This document shows positions 24,519 to 31,697 of a stretch of DNA of 64,000 nucleotides, in pieces (position 1 is the first letter of the stretch; every line of letters starts with the position of its first letter). This DNA is from Planococcus sp. MER TA 32b (GTDB lineage: Bacteria > Bacillota > Bacilli > Bacillales_A > Planococcaceae): NCBI GenBank assembly GCA_023715185.1, contig JAMCAN010000003.1, positions 310,001-374,000 of the forward strand. The letters are read 5' to 3'. Both the position numbers and the translations under genes were made by a program. Under the pieces are notes generated by a model. The model searched no databases. It was not told the origin of the DNA and saw only the letters and a list, made by a program, of their open reading frames with translations.

Positions 24519-24674
24519 CTATATCCCTTTCCTGCCGGAAATCAGGTTAACGATAAGAATGATTGCTGCTACGATCAGTAATAGGTGAATTAATCCGCCT
24601 GCTACGTCCATTAAAAATCCGATAAGCCAAATTGCTAAAATAACTACAAGAATAATCCATAAAATACGAGCCAT
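24519..24674 (-). CDS. Small membrane protein, Lmo0937 family
   Basis: A 51-residue, very hydrophobic peptide that starts MARILWIILVVILAIWLIGF and ends ISGRKGI. It is almost entirely two membrane segments split by DVAGG, matching the Lmo0937-type small membrane proteins of Bacillales, whose function is unknown. ATG at 24674 is preceded by AAAGGTCGGTG. A sigma-B-type promoter lies about 40-60 bases upstream, consistent with stress induction of this family. Confidence 0.8.
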   Translation of the reverse strand: MARILWIILVVILAIWLIGFLMDVAGGLIHLLLIVAAIILIVNLISGRKGI

Positions 24675-24710
24675 GTGTTTTCACCGACCTTTCTGCTTAG
24701 ATAGTAATAT

Positions 24711-24736
24711 GTACCCTCAAAAAATACACTGCAAAC
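24711..24736 (-). promoter_or_regulatory. Sigma-B-like promoter of the 51-residue membrane protein
   Basis: On the minus strand GTTTGC (24731-24736), 14 bases, GGGTAC (24711-24716), close to GTTTAA-N12-14-GGGTAT. Confidence 0.55.
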
Positions 24737-24796
24737 CTTTCGCTGAAAAAAACTGTCATCAGGGTCGGGAAAGCTCAGTTGTTCGCAGGGGGAGGG

Positions 24797-24815
24797 TATA
24801 GTAAACTTAAGGTTA
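24797..24815 (+). promoter_or_regulatory. Start region of mntR with a candidate self-operator
   Basis: A -10 box TATAGT (24797-24802) is directly followed by the near-palindrome TAAACTTAAGGTTA (24802-24815), similar in style to MntR/DtxR operators (TTTGCCTTAAGG type). The -35 is weak. Confidence 0.45.
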
Positions 24816-24838
24816 GCCACGTTAGGGAGGAACGAAAT

Positions 24839-25261
24839 TTGCCTACTCCAAGTATGGAAGACCATATTGAAATCATATACTCATTGATCGAGCAGAAAGG
24901 CTACGCCCGTGTCTCGGATATAGCCGAGGCGCTGTCCGTGCTGCCGTCATCCGTAACAAAAATGGTGCAGAAGCTGGATAAGGACGGCTATCTGATTTAT
25001 GAACGTTACCGGGGGCTTGTGCTGACGCCGCAAGGACAGAAATTAGGCAAACGCCTTGTCAAAAGACACGATCTGCTGGAGCAGTTTTTACGGCTTATCG
25101 GTGTTGATGAGGAACGCATCTATAATGATGTGGAAGGCATTGAACACCATTTGAGCTGGAATTCAATCAATCGGATCGCTGATCTTGTCCAGGTACTTGA
25201 GGAAAACCCTCAATTTATCGAAAAGCTGGAAAAGCTGAAGAATGAAGAAAAGAATAGTTAA
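24839..25261 (+). CDS. mntR: Manganese-responsive transcriptional regulator MntR
   Basis: DtxR-family repressor of Mn(II) uptake genes, 140 residues. All six metal ligands known for the Bacillus protein are in place: Asp8, Glu11, His77, Glu99, Glu102 and His103. The winged-helix part reads [20 protein letters not shown], nearly as in Bacillus. Start is TTG at 24839 with GGGAGG 8 bases upstream; the longer frame from 24779 has no ribosome site. cvfB starts 20 bases later and may be co-transcribed. Confidence 0.95.
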   Translation: MPTPSMEDHIEIIYSLIEQKGYARVSDIAEALSVLPSSVTKMVQKLDKDGYLIYERYRGLVLTPQGQKLGKRLVKRHDLLEQFLRLIGVDEERIYNDVEGIEHHLSWNSINRIADLVQVLEENPQFIEKLEKLKNEEKNS

Positions 25262-25281
25262 TAGAAACAGGAGGTTTCATT

Positions 25282-26145
25282 ATGGCATTGCATCCAGGTG
25301 AAAAAGCAGTATTGAAGATCAAAGACCGCTCGGGTTCCCAATGGATCTTATCAGACGGTTCAGGCGATGAAGTTCTGATGAACGAGTCGGAAATCGAAGA
25401 AGGCCGTGAAGTCGGAGAAGAAATTGAAGTTTTCCTATACCGCAACCGCCAAGGCGGCATTTCGGCAACACCGATGATTCCGCATATCTTGCCGAGCGTT
25501 TATGGCTGGGCGAAAGTGTTGAAAGTCTCCAAGCGCGAAGGAGCGGTTGTCGATATCGGCACTACACGCGAAGTTTATTTATTGCCGGCGGATTTGCCGC
25601 AATTTGAAGAATTATGGCCAAAACAAGGCGACCACATCTTCATGACGATCCGGACAGACCGTTATGGCGATCTATACGGACGCCTTGCCACTGAAGAGAA
25701 GGTCAACGAATTGTATGTGGATGCGCCGACGTCTGTCTATAATCAGGATTTGAAAGCTCGGGCTTATCGCTTGCTGCCGGTCGGCACATTCATGATTTCC
25801 GTTCCGGAAATGTACCGGATCTTTGTCCATGAAACAGAGCGGGAAGAAGAGCCGCGCCTCGGCGAAGAAAAAACAGTGCGCATCATCGGAGTGAAAGACG
25901 ACGGCACGCTGAATGGTTCGCTGCTTCCCCGTAAGCAGGAACGTTTATCGGATGACGCTGAAACGATCATGCGTTATTTAACCGAATCAGGCGGACAAAT
26001 GCCATTCGGTGATAAGTCTTCACCTGAAGAAATCCAGGAAATGTTCGGTATGAGCAAAGCTGCCTTTAAACGCGCTTTGGGGCGCCTTTATAAAGATCGC
26101 CGGATAATACAGGAAGACGGCTGGACCAAACTTCAGCAGCATTGA
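25282..26145 (+). CDS. cvfB: S1-domain RNA-binding protein CvfB (YitL)
   Basis: A 287-residue protein of the CvfB/YitL family: three S1-like barrels (about residues 1-65, 70-140 and 145-215) followed by a C-terminal winged helix (FGDKSSPEEIQEMFGMSKAAFKRALGRLYKD). In Staphylococcus aureus CvfB binds RNA and affects virulence regulators. GGAGG precedes the ATG. It lies 20 bases after mntR. Confidence 0.9.
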   Translation: MALHPGEKAVLKIKDRSGSQWILSDGSGDEVLMNESEIEEGREVGEEIEVFLYRNRQGGISATPMIPHILPSVYGWAKVLKVSKREGAVVDIGTTREVYLLPADLPQFEELWPKQGDHIFMTIRTDRYGDLYGRLATEEKVNELYVDAPTSVYNQDLKARAYRLLPVGTFMISVPEMYRIFVHETEREEEPRLGEEKTVRIIGVKDDGTLNGSLLPRKQERLSDDAETIMRYLTESGGQMPFGDKSSPEEIQEMFGMSKAAFKRALGRLYKDRRIIQEDGWTKLQQH

Positions 26146-26197
26146 TGCAACCTTTCTGGAGCGGATTCGTATTATTTCTATGAAAGGGGCTAAAAAG

Positions 26198-27082
26198 ATG
26201 AAAAAACTGATAGCAACCATAGCAATGATTTTGATGGTATCGACGCTCGTGCCTTCTTGGGCTGCAGCGAATGTCGGCATCAATGAAAAATACGGAGTGC
26301 CGATTGTGGTATACGGAGGCAATCTCTCTGAAGGCGAAAAAGCAAGTGTCACTGAAAGCCTGAGTGTTGAAGAAGAGGCTGAAGTGGAAGAAATAGAAGT
26401 CACTGGTGAAGACCTTGTCACTTATATCAAAGATGGGGACGCGCGTGCGCGTATGTTTTCTTCAGCAAAAATCACACGTAAGGATGAAGGCGAAGGCCTG
26501 GTCATCCAGATCGTTACACCGGATAATATCACGCAAGTAACGACGGAAATGTATGCCAATGCGATGCTGACTGCGGGAATCGAGAATGCGACAGTTGAAG
26601 TTGCCGCACCGAAGCCGGTGACAGGCCATTCAGCGCTGGTCGGTATTTACAAAGCTTATGAAGTAAACGGCGAGCAATTGGATACAGAACGGACGGACGT
26701 TGCAAATGATGAACTTGAAGTGGCTACTGAACTCGCTGAGGATGTAGATGAAGCGAAAGTAAGCGAGTTGCTGACAGAGATCAAAAAGCAGATCGCTGAA
26801 CAGAACCCTGCTACACGTGAAGATGTGGAACAGATTGTAGAAGAGCAATTGTCGAAGCTGCAAATTGAGCTGAGCCCGGAAGACCGCCAATTATTGATCG
26901 ATCTGATGGACCGGATCCGCCAATTGGATATCGATTTCTCCCAATGGTCGACTCAACTTGAAGATTTAAGCAAAACGATTGAAGACAAGATCGGCACGAT
27001 CGTCAACGACGAAGGATTCTGGAACAGTGTCAAGGAATTCTTCAGAAACCTGGCCAACAGTGTGCGTTCGTGGTTTAACTAA
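26198..27082 (+). CDS. Secreted DUF1002 protein (YpuA-like)
   Basis: A 294-residue exported protein: signal peptide MKKLIATIAMILMVSTL with cleavage likely after the AAA near residue 25. The DUF1002 domain follows (GINEKYGVPIVVYGGNLSEG, then RARMFSSAKITRKDEGEGL and NAMLTAGIENATVEVAAPKP). The C-terminal 100 residues are charged and helical, probably coiled. Function unknown; Bacillus YpuA is a cell-envelope protein of unknown role. ATG at 26198 has AAAGGGG 8 bases upstream. A terminator follows. Confidence 0.85.
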   Translation: MKKLIATIAMILMVSTLVPSWAAANVGINEKYGVPIVVYGGNLSEGEKASVTESLSVEEEAEVEEIEVTGEDLVTYIKDGDARARMFSSAKITRKDEGEGLVIQIVTPDNITQVTTEMYANAMLTAGIENATVEVAAPKPVTGHSALVGIYKAYEVNGEQLDTERTDVANDELEVATELAEDVDEAKVSELLTEIKKQIAEQNPATREDVEQIVEEQLSKLQIELSPEDRQLLIDLMDRIRQLDIDFSQWSTQLEDLSKTIEDKIGTIVNDEGFWNSVKEFFRNLANSVRSWFN

Positions 27083-27095
27083 GAAAATTTAAAAA

Positions 27096-27124
27096 GCGGA
27101 TAGCCTTGGCTGTCCGTTTTTTTT
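27096..27124 (+). terminator. Terminator of the DUF1002 gene
   Basis: CGGATAGCC (27097-27105) pairs with GGCTGTCCG (27108-27116), then eight T. Confidence 0.8.
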
Positions 27125-27126
27125 AA

Positions 27127-27720
27127 TTGAAAATTATTTATAATCGATATTCCGCAAAACAGCTTGGCGAAAACAGGTGCTCCTGCATCGCTTCGCTAGC
27201 TTCGTCGCAAAGACCCGGCCGAACTCCCTTCGGCCAAGTCTTTCCTGGGGGCTTGCAAAAACCCGTGCTCCTGCATCGCTACGCTAGCTTCGTCGCAAAG
27301 AGCCGGCCTTGCAAGCTACGGCCAACTCTTAGCTAACTCGGACTCGTTCCACTTCGCCCGAGTGGATCTCAGCACTTCGCTCGAAACAGAGTTGGAAAAC
27401 CAACTGTGTTTCTAATCCCCTGGGAGTCTTCGCTGTTTTGCTCCATATCTTTAGATTGCTTTCTATTTAAGAAATTCGCTTTAGTTTATTTCAAGTAAAG
27501 AATGGGATAGCTTATTTTAGAGTATCATCAAAATGAAGTGACAGACGGTGAAGAGCAAAGATGTGCTCTTGCATCGCTGCGCTGCAACGGTTTTCATGTC
27601 ACAAAGCTAGCGCAGCGATGCAGAGACAGGAGCACAGGGTCTTCGAAGCGACTGAGGAGGCTCAGGCCGCTCCCCGCGGAACGCGTCCGCCTAGAGCGAA
27701 ATGATTAAAGAAAAGTCGGT
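27127..27720. repeat. Composite interspersed repeat block
   Basis: The gap 27125-27761 has no credible gene but is packed with repeat modules. TGCTCCTGCATCGC-type cores start at 27178, 27266 and 27564, and an inverted one ends at 27635. A 48-base stretch (27331-27378) recurs inverted at 51381-51428 with one mismatch, and a 33-base stretch (27659-27691) recurs inverted and identical at 51076-51108. The core at 27564 and its inverted partner can fold into a long hairpin. Mobility genes and target duplications are not seen. Confidence 0.85.
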
Positions 27721-27761
27721 TTGTTGCATTTGAATCCAAAGCCAAAGTCAAAGCCGTTTTC

Positions 27762-27790
27762 TTGCTGGTACGCGCGAGGGATGTTATTAT
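27762..27790 (+). promoter_or_regulatory. Promoter of the MhqO-like dioxygenase gene
   Basis: TTGCTG (27762-27767), 17 bases, TATTAT (27785-27790). Confidence 0.6.
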
Positions 27791-27798
27791 TTAATTAT

Positions 27799-27816
27799 TA
27801 TCTCGAATTCAAGATA
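27799..27816 (+). promoter_or_regulatory. MhqR operator of the dioxygenase gene
   Basis: TATCTCGAATTCAAGATA at 27799-27816 matches the 18-base MhqR box of Bacillus subtilis. It covers the predicted start point, the classic place for repression that is lifted by quinones. Confidence 0.8.
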
Positions 27817-27835
27817 ATTTAAGGGGGCATTTATT

Positions 27836-28807
27836 ATGAAATTGGAAGGCATTCATCACGTTTCAGCCATTACAGCCAATGCAGATAAAAACCATGATTT
27901 CTTTACACGGATCCTAGGCATGCGACTTGTGAAAAAAAGCGTCAATCAGGATTCGACGTCATCCTATCATTTATTTTACGCGGATGCTGCAGGTACGCCG
28001 GGAACAGATATGACGTATTTCGATATTCCAATGGCCGGGCGCACTTATCCCGGAGTTTCAAGCATCAGCAATACCGCGTTCCGTGTGAAAAGCGAGGAAG
28101 CGCTCCAATACTGGCTGAAGCGTTTTGAGGAATTTCAGGTGCCGCACGGTGAAATCCGTGAGAGATTCAATCGGCAGACCCTGCAATTTGAAGACTTCGA
28201 AGGTTCCCGGTTAATGCTTACGGTTGATGACGGCACCGGCATTGAGTATGGCATTCCTTGGACGAAAGCCGGAGTTCCCGAAGAATATGCGATTGTCGGT
28301 TTGGGAAATGTCCGGCTGACGGTCCGTAAAAAAGACCGGACAGCGGCGGTGCTGACGGAAATTATGGGCTTTGAGGAGATCGGTTCCTATCCATCAGAAG
28401 TTGACGGCATGGCAGATATTTTTGTCTATTCGACAGGAAAAGGCGGCCCTGCCGGCGAAGTACATGTAGAGGAACGTCCGGATCTTCCGCCGGAACGTCC
28501 TGGACGCGGCAGTGTCCATCATGTCGCATTTCGGGTAAAGACTTTTGAAGAGTACAGCAAATGGAATAAATACTTGCGTGACAACGGATTTATGACTTCC
28601 GGCGAAGTTGATCGGTATTATTTCAAAGCCATCTATTTCCGGGAGCCGAACGGCATTCTATTTGAGCTTTCAACGGATGAACCGGGGTTTGCGACAGATG
28701 AGCCAATGGAACGTTTAGGGGAAAAACTGGCTTTGCCGCCATTCCTTGAACCAAAAAGAGCTGAAATAGAAGCGTCGCTGCGTCCGTTGAGTATTAATAA
28801 GCATTAA
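27836..28807 (+). CDS. mhqO: Ring-cleaving dioxygenase of the VOC superfamily (MhqO-like)
   Basis: A 323-residue protein with two vicinal-oxygen-chelate halves. Likely metal ligands are the histidine in GIHHVSAI (start of domain 1), the histidine in SVHHVAFRV (domain 2) and the glutamate in GILFELSTDEPGF. Relatives (MhqA/E/O) open hydroquinone or catechol-type rings and detoxify quinones. The MhqR box just upstream strongly supports this role. ATG at 27836 follows AAGGGGG. The small acetyltransferase-like gene starts 16 bases after the stop and is probably co-transcribed. Confidence 0.9.
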   Translation: MKLEGIHHVSAITANADKNHDFFTRILGMRLVKKSVNQDSTSSYHLFYADAAGTPGTDMTYFDIPMAGRTYPGVSSISNTAFRVKSEEALQYWLKRFEEFQVPHGEIRERFNRQTLQFEDFEGSRLMLTVDDGTGIEYGIPWTKAGVPEEYAIVGLGNVRLTVRKKDRTAAVLTEIMGFEEIGSYPSEVDGMADIFVYSTGKGGPAGEVHVEERPDLPPERPGRGSVHHVAFRVKTFEEYSKWNKYLRDNGFMTSGEVDRYYFKAIYFREPNGILFELSTDEPGFATDEPMERLGEKLALPPFLEPKRAEIEASLRPLSINKH

Positions 28808-28823
28808 TCGAGGAGGATGGAAG

Positions 28824-29105
28824 ATGGATTTTAAAATGGTAGAGCTTGGCCAGGATGAATTTGCATTCCGCAATGAAGATAATGGAACGGTTAATGCTGA
28901 AATCACCTGGACCCAAATGGCTGACGTCATGGTCGTGGAACATACTTTTGTCAATGAAAATATGCGCAACCAGGGACTGGCGAAAAAGCTGGTTGACCGC
29001 GCAGTCGAATATGCACGTGAAAATGAATACAAGATTGAACCTGTCTGCTCATATGTAGCCACCGTATTCGAACGGTATGATGAATATGAGGATGTAAAAG
29101 TATAA
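28824..29105 (+). CDS. Small GNAT-type acetyltransferase (YidJ/Acetyltransf_CG class)
   Basis: A 93-residue minimal N-acetyltransferase: a short beta half (AFRNEDNGTVNAEITW), VEHTFVNENMRNQGLAKKLVDRAVEYARE with the acetyl-CoA loop, and CSYVATVFERYDEY near the end, a pattern typical of the Gcn5-related N-acetyltransferase-like family with a C-terminal cysteine. The reaction has not been settled for this class. It probably shares the MhqR-controlled transcript of the dioxygenase upstream. Confidence 0.82.
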   Translation: MDFKMVELGQDEFAFRNEDNGTVNAEITWTQMADVMVVEHTFVNENMRNQGLAKKLVDRAVEYARENEYKIEPVCSYVATVFERYDEYEDVKV

Positions 29106-29144
29106 GCCGGAAAAGCGAAAGTGCCCGTTAAATATAGACACACA

Positions 29145-29187
29145 AAAAAGCAATCCGCCATCTGCAATGGTTTGGATTGCTTTTTCT
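29145..29187. terminator. Bidirectional terminator after the small acetyltransferase
   Basis: AAAAAGCAATCC (29145-29156) pairs with GGATTGCTTTTT (29174-29185); an inner CCAT/ATGG pair extends the stem. It can also stop the minus-strand peptide transcript. Confidence 0.85.
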
Positions 29188-29228
29188 ACGTTTCAGCTAT
29201 GTAATTTTTCATAACTACCTCCAATTTC

Positions 29229-29327
29229 TTATAGGAATGTCATTAAGAAAACGATACCAGTTAAAATTGAAGCTCCACCTACACCGTACATGAAATCTGA
29301 TTGGCTAAATACTAAGTTTTTTTCCAT
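29229..29327 (-). CDS. 32-residue membrane peptide (unrecognised)
   Basis: A complete small frame beginning MEKNLVFSQSDFMYGVGG and ending in a hydrophobic helix (ILTGIVFLMTFL). AAAGGGG lies 9 bases before the ATG, a terminator lies downstream at 29145-29187, and a sigma-B-type promoter lies upstream, so the unit is complete. I do not recognise the family. It probably inserts in the membrane by one helix; a stress role is inferred only from the promoter. Confidence 0.7.
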   Translation of the reverse strand: MEKNLVFSQSDFMYGVGGASILTGIVFLMTFL

Positions 29328-29376
29328 TTTATAGAACCCCTTTCAAATGTTTGTAATTTTGTTTGTTACTAAATAA

Positions 29377-29401
29377 ATACCCGGCTGTAAGCAATCTAAA
29401 C
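29377..29401 (-). promoter_or_regulatory. Sigma-B-like promoter of the 32-residue peptide
   Basis: On the minus strand GTTTAG (29396-29401), 13 bases, GGGTAT (29377-29382): 11 of 12 consensus positions. Confidence 0.7.
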
Positions 29402-29403
29402 AT

Positions 29404-29428
29404 GTTTTAGCATTTTTTTTCAGGGAAT
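29404..29428 (+). promoter_or_regulatory. Sigma-B-like promoter of the DUF4064 gene
   Basis: GTTTTA (29404-29409), 13 bases, GGGAAT (29423-29428). It is placed back to back with the minus-strand promoter, only two bases between the -35 boxes. Confidence 0.55.
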
Positions 29429-29499
29429 CTTATTTAAGAAGCACGTATTCTGTATGCCGTTTTGGAAATTGCTGCGGCTGCAAATAAAAAGGAGGCAGT

Positions 29500-30141
29500 A
29501 TGATGAATAATCGAACGGTCAGCAGGACAGGAGAAAGAGTCCTCGGTATAATCGGAATTGTATTTAACATTCTTACGATCATTTTATTGGCATGGCTCAT
29601 TACAAGCATCAGCGGTTTGGAAGGGACGGCCGAATTCGAACAGTTTGAGCAGGAAATGATGAACGATCCCGCTTTTGAAGGAAGTCCGGAAGAAGCTCAA
29701 ATGGTCGTGGATTTAATAATGGATGGTGCCGGAGTATTCGGTTGGGCAATTGTGGCAATGCTGGCACTCAGTACAATTTTGGCGATAGTTGCTCTCATTA
29801 ACTTGAAGAAAACCAGCAATGCGAGCCTTGCGGGGATTTTCTTCATACTTGCCGGTCTTTTGGCAGGTGTCCTGTCACCAACCTCAATTCTATTTTATAT
29901 TGCTGCAATCATGTGTTTTGTACGCAAACCGCCAATGCGCGAAGATGAATTGCACAGAAGAGATGAAGGCGCATACCGCGATGAAAAAATCCGCAGAACG
30001 GATGATTCGCTTTACCGTGAAGATGAAGTCCGCCGAACGGGCGAGCCCGTATATCGTGAAGATGAAGTTCGCAGAACGGACGACACAGTCCGCCGTGACG
30101 AGACTCGCCGCGACGATGATACACCTTATCGTCCGCTATAA
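29500..30141 (+). CDS. DUF4064 membrane protein with a charged repeat tail
   Basis: A 213-residue protein. Residues ~10-145 are a DUF4064 domain with four hydrophobic segments (ILTIILLAWLI, then VFGWAIVAMLALSTILAIVAL, GIFFILAGLLAGVL, ILFYIAAIMCFV shortened here as separate runs). From residue ~148 the tail repeats a charged unit of the type YREDEVRRTDD about five times, probably cytoplasmic. Function unknown. AGGAGG precedes the paired ATGs at 29500/29503. A sigma-B-like promoter lies about 70 bases upstream. Confidence 0.75.
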   Translation: MMNNRTVSRTGERVLGIIGIVFNILTIILLAWLITSISGLEGTAEFEQFEQEMMNDPAFEGSPEEAQMVVDLIMDGAGVFGWAIVAMLALSTILAIVALINLKKTSNASLAGIFFILAGLLAGVLSPTSILFYIAAIMCFVRKPPMREDELHRRDEGAYRDEKIRRTDDSLYREDEVRRTGEPVYREDEVRRTDDTVRRDETRRDDDTPYRPL

Positions 30142-30153
30142 ACAGTACAAAGA

Positions 30154-30182
30154 AAAGCACCTGCTCACAGAGCGGGTGCTTT
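30154..30182. terminator. Terminator between DUF4064 gene and acetyltransferase
   Basis: AAAGCACCTGCTC pairs with GAGCGGGTGCTTT across ACA; it lies between convergent genes and overlaps the end of the minus-strand gene. Confidence 0.8.
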
Positions 30183-30656
30183 CAGATTGTACACATATTT
30201 CGCTGTCTGCAGCGGATGGCCTTCGAATAATTCCTCGAATTCCTCTACAAACTCAAAGCCGTTCGCTTCATAGAAGCTGCGGCCTTTTTTATTTTCCGAT
30301 TCCACATAAACAAATAGGCTGGAACCGTCGAGCAAGTAAGTCAAACCGCTGTTAAGCAGCATTTTTCCATAGCCGTGGCGCTGATGTTCAGGTTTCAGAT
30401 ACAAGGCGATCAATTCCGCGTCTCCGTCATCATCGAGTTTCGTGAAATTGGCAAAGCCGACGGGTTCGCCTTCATGCTCAGCCAATAGAAGGATGGTCTT
30501 CTTCAGGCGCATTTCCATCATGGGGACGGAATAAGATTTATCTAAGAAACTTTGCTGTATATTCATCGGGATTATGTCCTGGTAAGTGTCATTCCAACTG
30601 ATATGGGCAATTTCCTGAACAGCTGTAATATCTTCGGATGTACCTGTGCGAATCAT
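30165..30656 (-). CDS. GNAT family N-acetyltransferase
   Basis: A 163-residue single GNAT domain: N-terminal MIRTGTSEDITAVQEIAH, the acetyl-CoA pyrophosphate loop LKPEHQRHGYGKMLL near residue 87 and ENKKGRSFYEANGFEFVEE near residue 121. Such proteins acetylate small molecules or protein termini; no substrate can be assigned. ATG at 30656 with GAGGTGAT upstream. It is convergent with the DUF4064 gene. Confidence 0.82.
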   Translation of the reverse strand: MIRTGTSEDITAVQEIAHISWNDTYQDIIPMNIQQSFLDKSYSVPMMEMRLKKTILLLAEHEGEPVGFANFTKLDDDGDAELIALYLKPEHQRHGYGKMLLNSGLTYLLDGSSLFVYVESENKKGRSFYEANGFEFVEEFEELFEGHPLQTAKYVYNLKAPAL

Positions 30657-30750
30657 GCAATCACCTCGGAAATTCTTTTCGTCATCATATCAAAATTCCC
30701 CCTGAATAGCCACTGTTGTGGAATAATAGAGACTAAAGGAGTGAGTGGAA

Positions 30751-31218
30751 TTGACATGGAAATTTTATGATTTCGATGAACTGACTGCAGCCGAACTCTA
30801 TGAAATGCTGAAGCTGCGTGTGAATGTCTTTGTAGTTGAGCAGAATTGCCCGTACCCCGAACTGGATGGCCTGGACCAGAAATCGGTCCATTTGGCATAT
30901 AGGGAGAACGGGAAGATTCTCGCTTATTCCCGGCTTGTTCCAGGAGAACTTAAATATGGTGTGCCTTCTATCGGCCGGGTGATTGTCAGCCCTGACGCAA
31001 GAGGGCGAGGACTTGCCCGTGAACTGATGCGTAAGAGCATCGATTTTATTTTCAGGGAATGGCAGCCGGAAGAAATCCGTTTGCAGGGACAAGTCTATTT
31101 GCGGGAATTCTACCAGTCATTCGGTTTTGATCCGATATCGGACGTTTACGATGAAGACGGCATCCCGCATGTGGATATGAAACTGGATAAAAAGGATGGC
31201 TCGGACAGCTTGAAATAG
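30751..31218 (+). CDS. ElaA-like GNAT acetyltransferase
   Basis: About 155 residues, of the ElaA branch: TAAELYEMLKLRVNVFVVEQNCPYPELDGLDQK shortened here to the key LRVNVFVVEQNCPYPELDG segment, then AYSRLVPG, IGRVIVSPDARGRGLARELM and EFYQSFGFDPISDVYDEDG. The substrate of ElaA proteins is unknown. TTG at 30751 is preferred because AAAGGAG (30735-30741) lies 9 bases upstream; the GTG at 30745 is only 3 bases away. Confidence 0.85.
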   Translation: MTWKFYDFDELTAAELYEMLKLRVNVFVVEQNCPYPELDGLDQKSVHLAYRENGKILAYSRLVPGELKYGVPSIGRVIVSPDARGRGLARELMRKSIDFIFREWQPEEIRLQGQVYLREFYQSFGFDPISDVYDEDGIPHVDMKLDKKDGSDSLK

Positions 31219-31242
31219 ATTAAATAAAATGAATGAGGGTAT
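31218..31242 (+). promoter_or_regulatory. Sigma-B-like promoter of the 128-residue hypothetical
   Basis: GATTAA (31218-31223), 13 bases, GGGTAT (31237-31242): 11 of 12 consensus positions. It overlaps the stop codon of the preceding gene. Confidence 0.6.
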
Positions 31243-31281
31243 ATATTATAGAAGACATCAATTCGCGGAGGAGTGGATCGA

Positions 31282-31668
31282 ATGGCAAAAGGAAAAGGCA
31301 GAGGATTGTTATTGGCGGGCCTTGCGGTAGGTGCCTACACTTACTTCAAAAATCCCGAAAATCGCGAAAAAGCGACATTGGCTTTCAATAATGCGAAAGA
31401 GAAGGTGAATTCATATATGGAATCGCAAAATCTGGACGACAATAAAAAAACAGCGCACGATGGATCAAAGCCGCAGGAACCGCGTGAAAATAAGATGGTT
31501 TCAGAAGGCGCGATGACTTCGGTCCAGTATTACAATGAAGAAGAGCAGCAAAAAGAAGGCGATAACGAAGAGAAGACAAAATTATCGCCGAATGATATAA
31601 GCAAGGAAAAAGCTGAAGATACCGAATCGGCTTCTCCCGAACCAAAAATAAATACCGACAATATTTAA
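31282..31668 (+). CDS. Hypothetical stress-type protein with N-terminal hydrophobic segment
   Basis: A 128-residue protein I cannot assign to a family. It opens with a basic stretch (MAKGKGRG), a short hydrophobic run LLLAGLAVGAYTYF and NPENREKATLAFNNAKEKV, which resembles the start of YtxH-type general stress proteins; the rest is acidic, low in hydrophobics and probably disordered. ATG at 31282 has GGAGGAG 8 bases upstream. The sigma-B-like promoter and the strong terminator make it a single stress-type unit by inference. Confidence 0.65.
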   Translation: MAKGKGRGLLLAGLAVGAYTYFKNPENREKATLAFNNAKEKVNSYMESQNLDDNKKTAHDGSKPQEPRENKMVSEGAMTSVQYYNEEEQQKEGDNEEKTKLSPNDISKEKAEDTESASPEPKINTDNI

Positions 31669-31697
31669 AAGGGTGGTCCGAGGACCACCCTTTATTT
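31668..31697. terminator. Bidirectional terminator after the 128-residue protein
   Basis: AAAGGGTGGTCC (31668-31679) pairs with GGACCACCCTTT (31682-31693), between convergent genes. Confidence 0.85.

Noticed and set aside
27127..27720. Insertion sequence or integron remnant
   Set aside because: No transposase or integrase fragment, no terminal target duplication, no attachment-like arrays; it is a non-coding repeat block.
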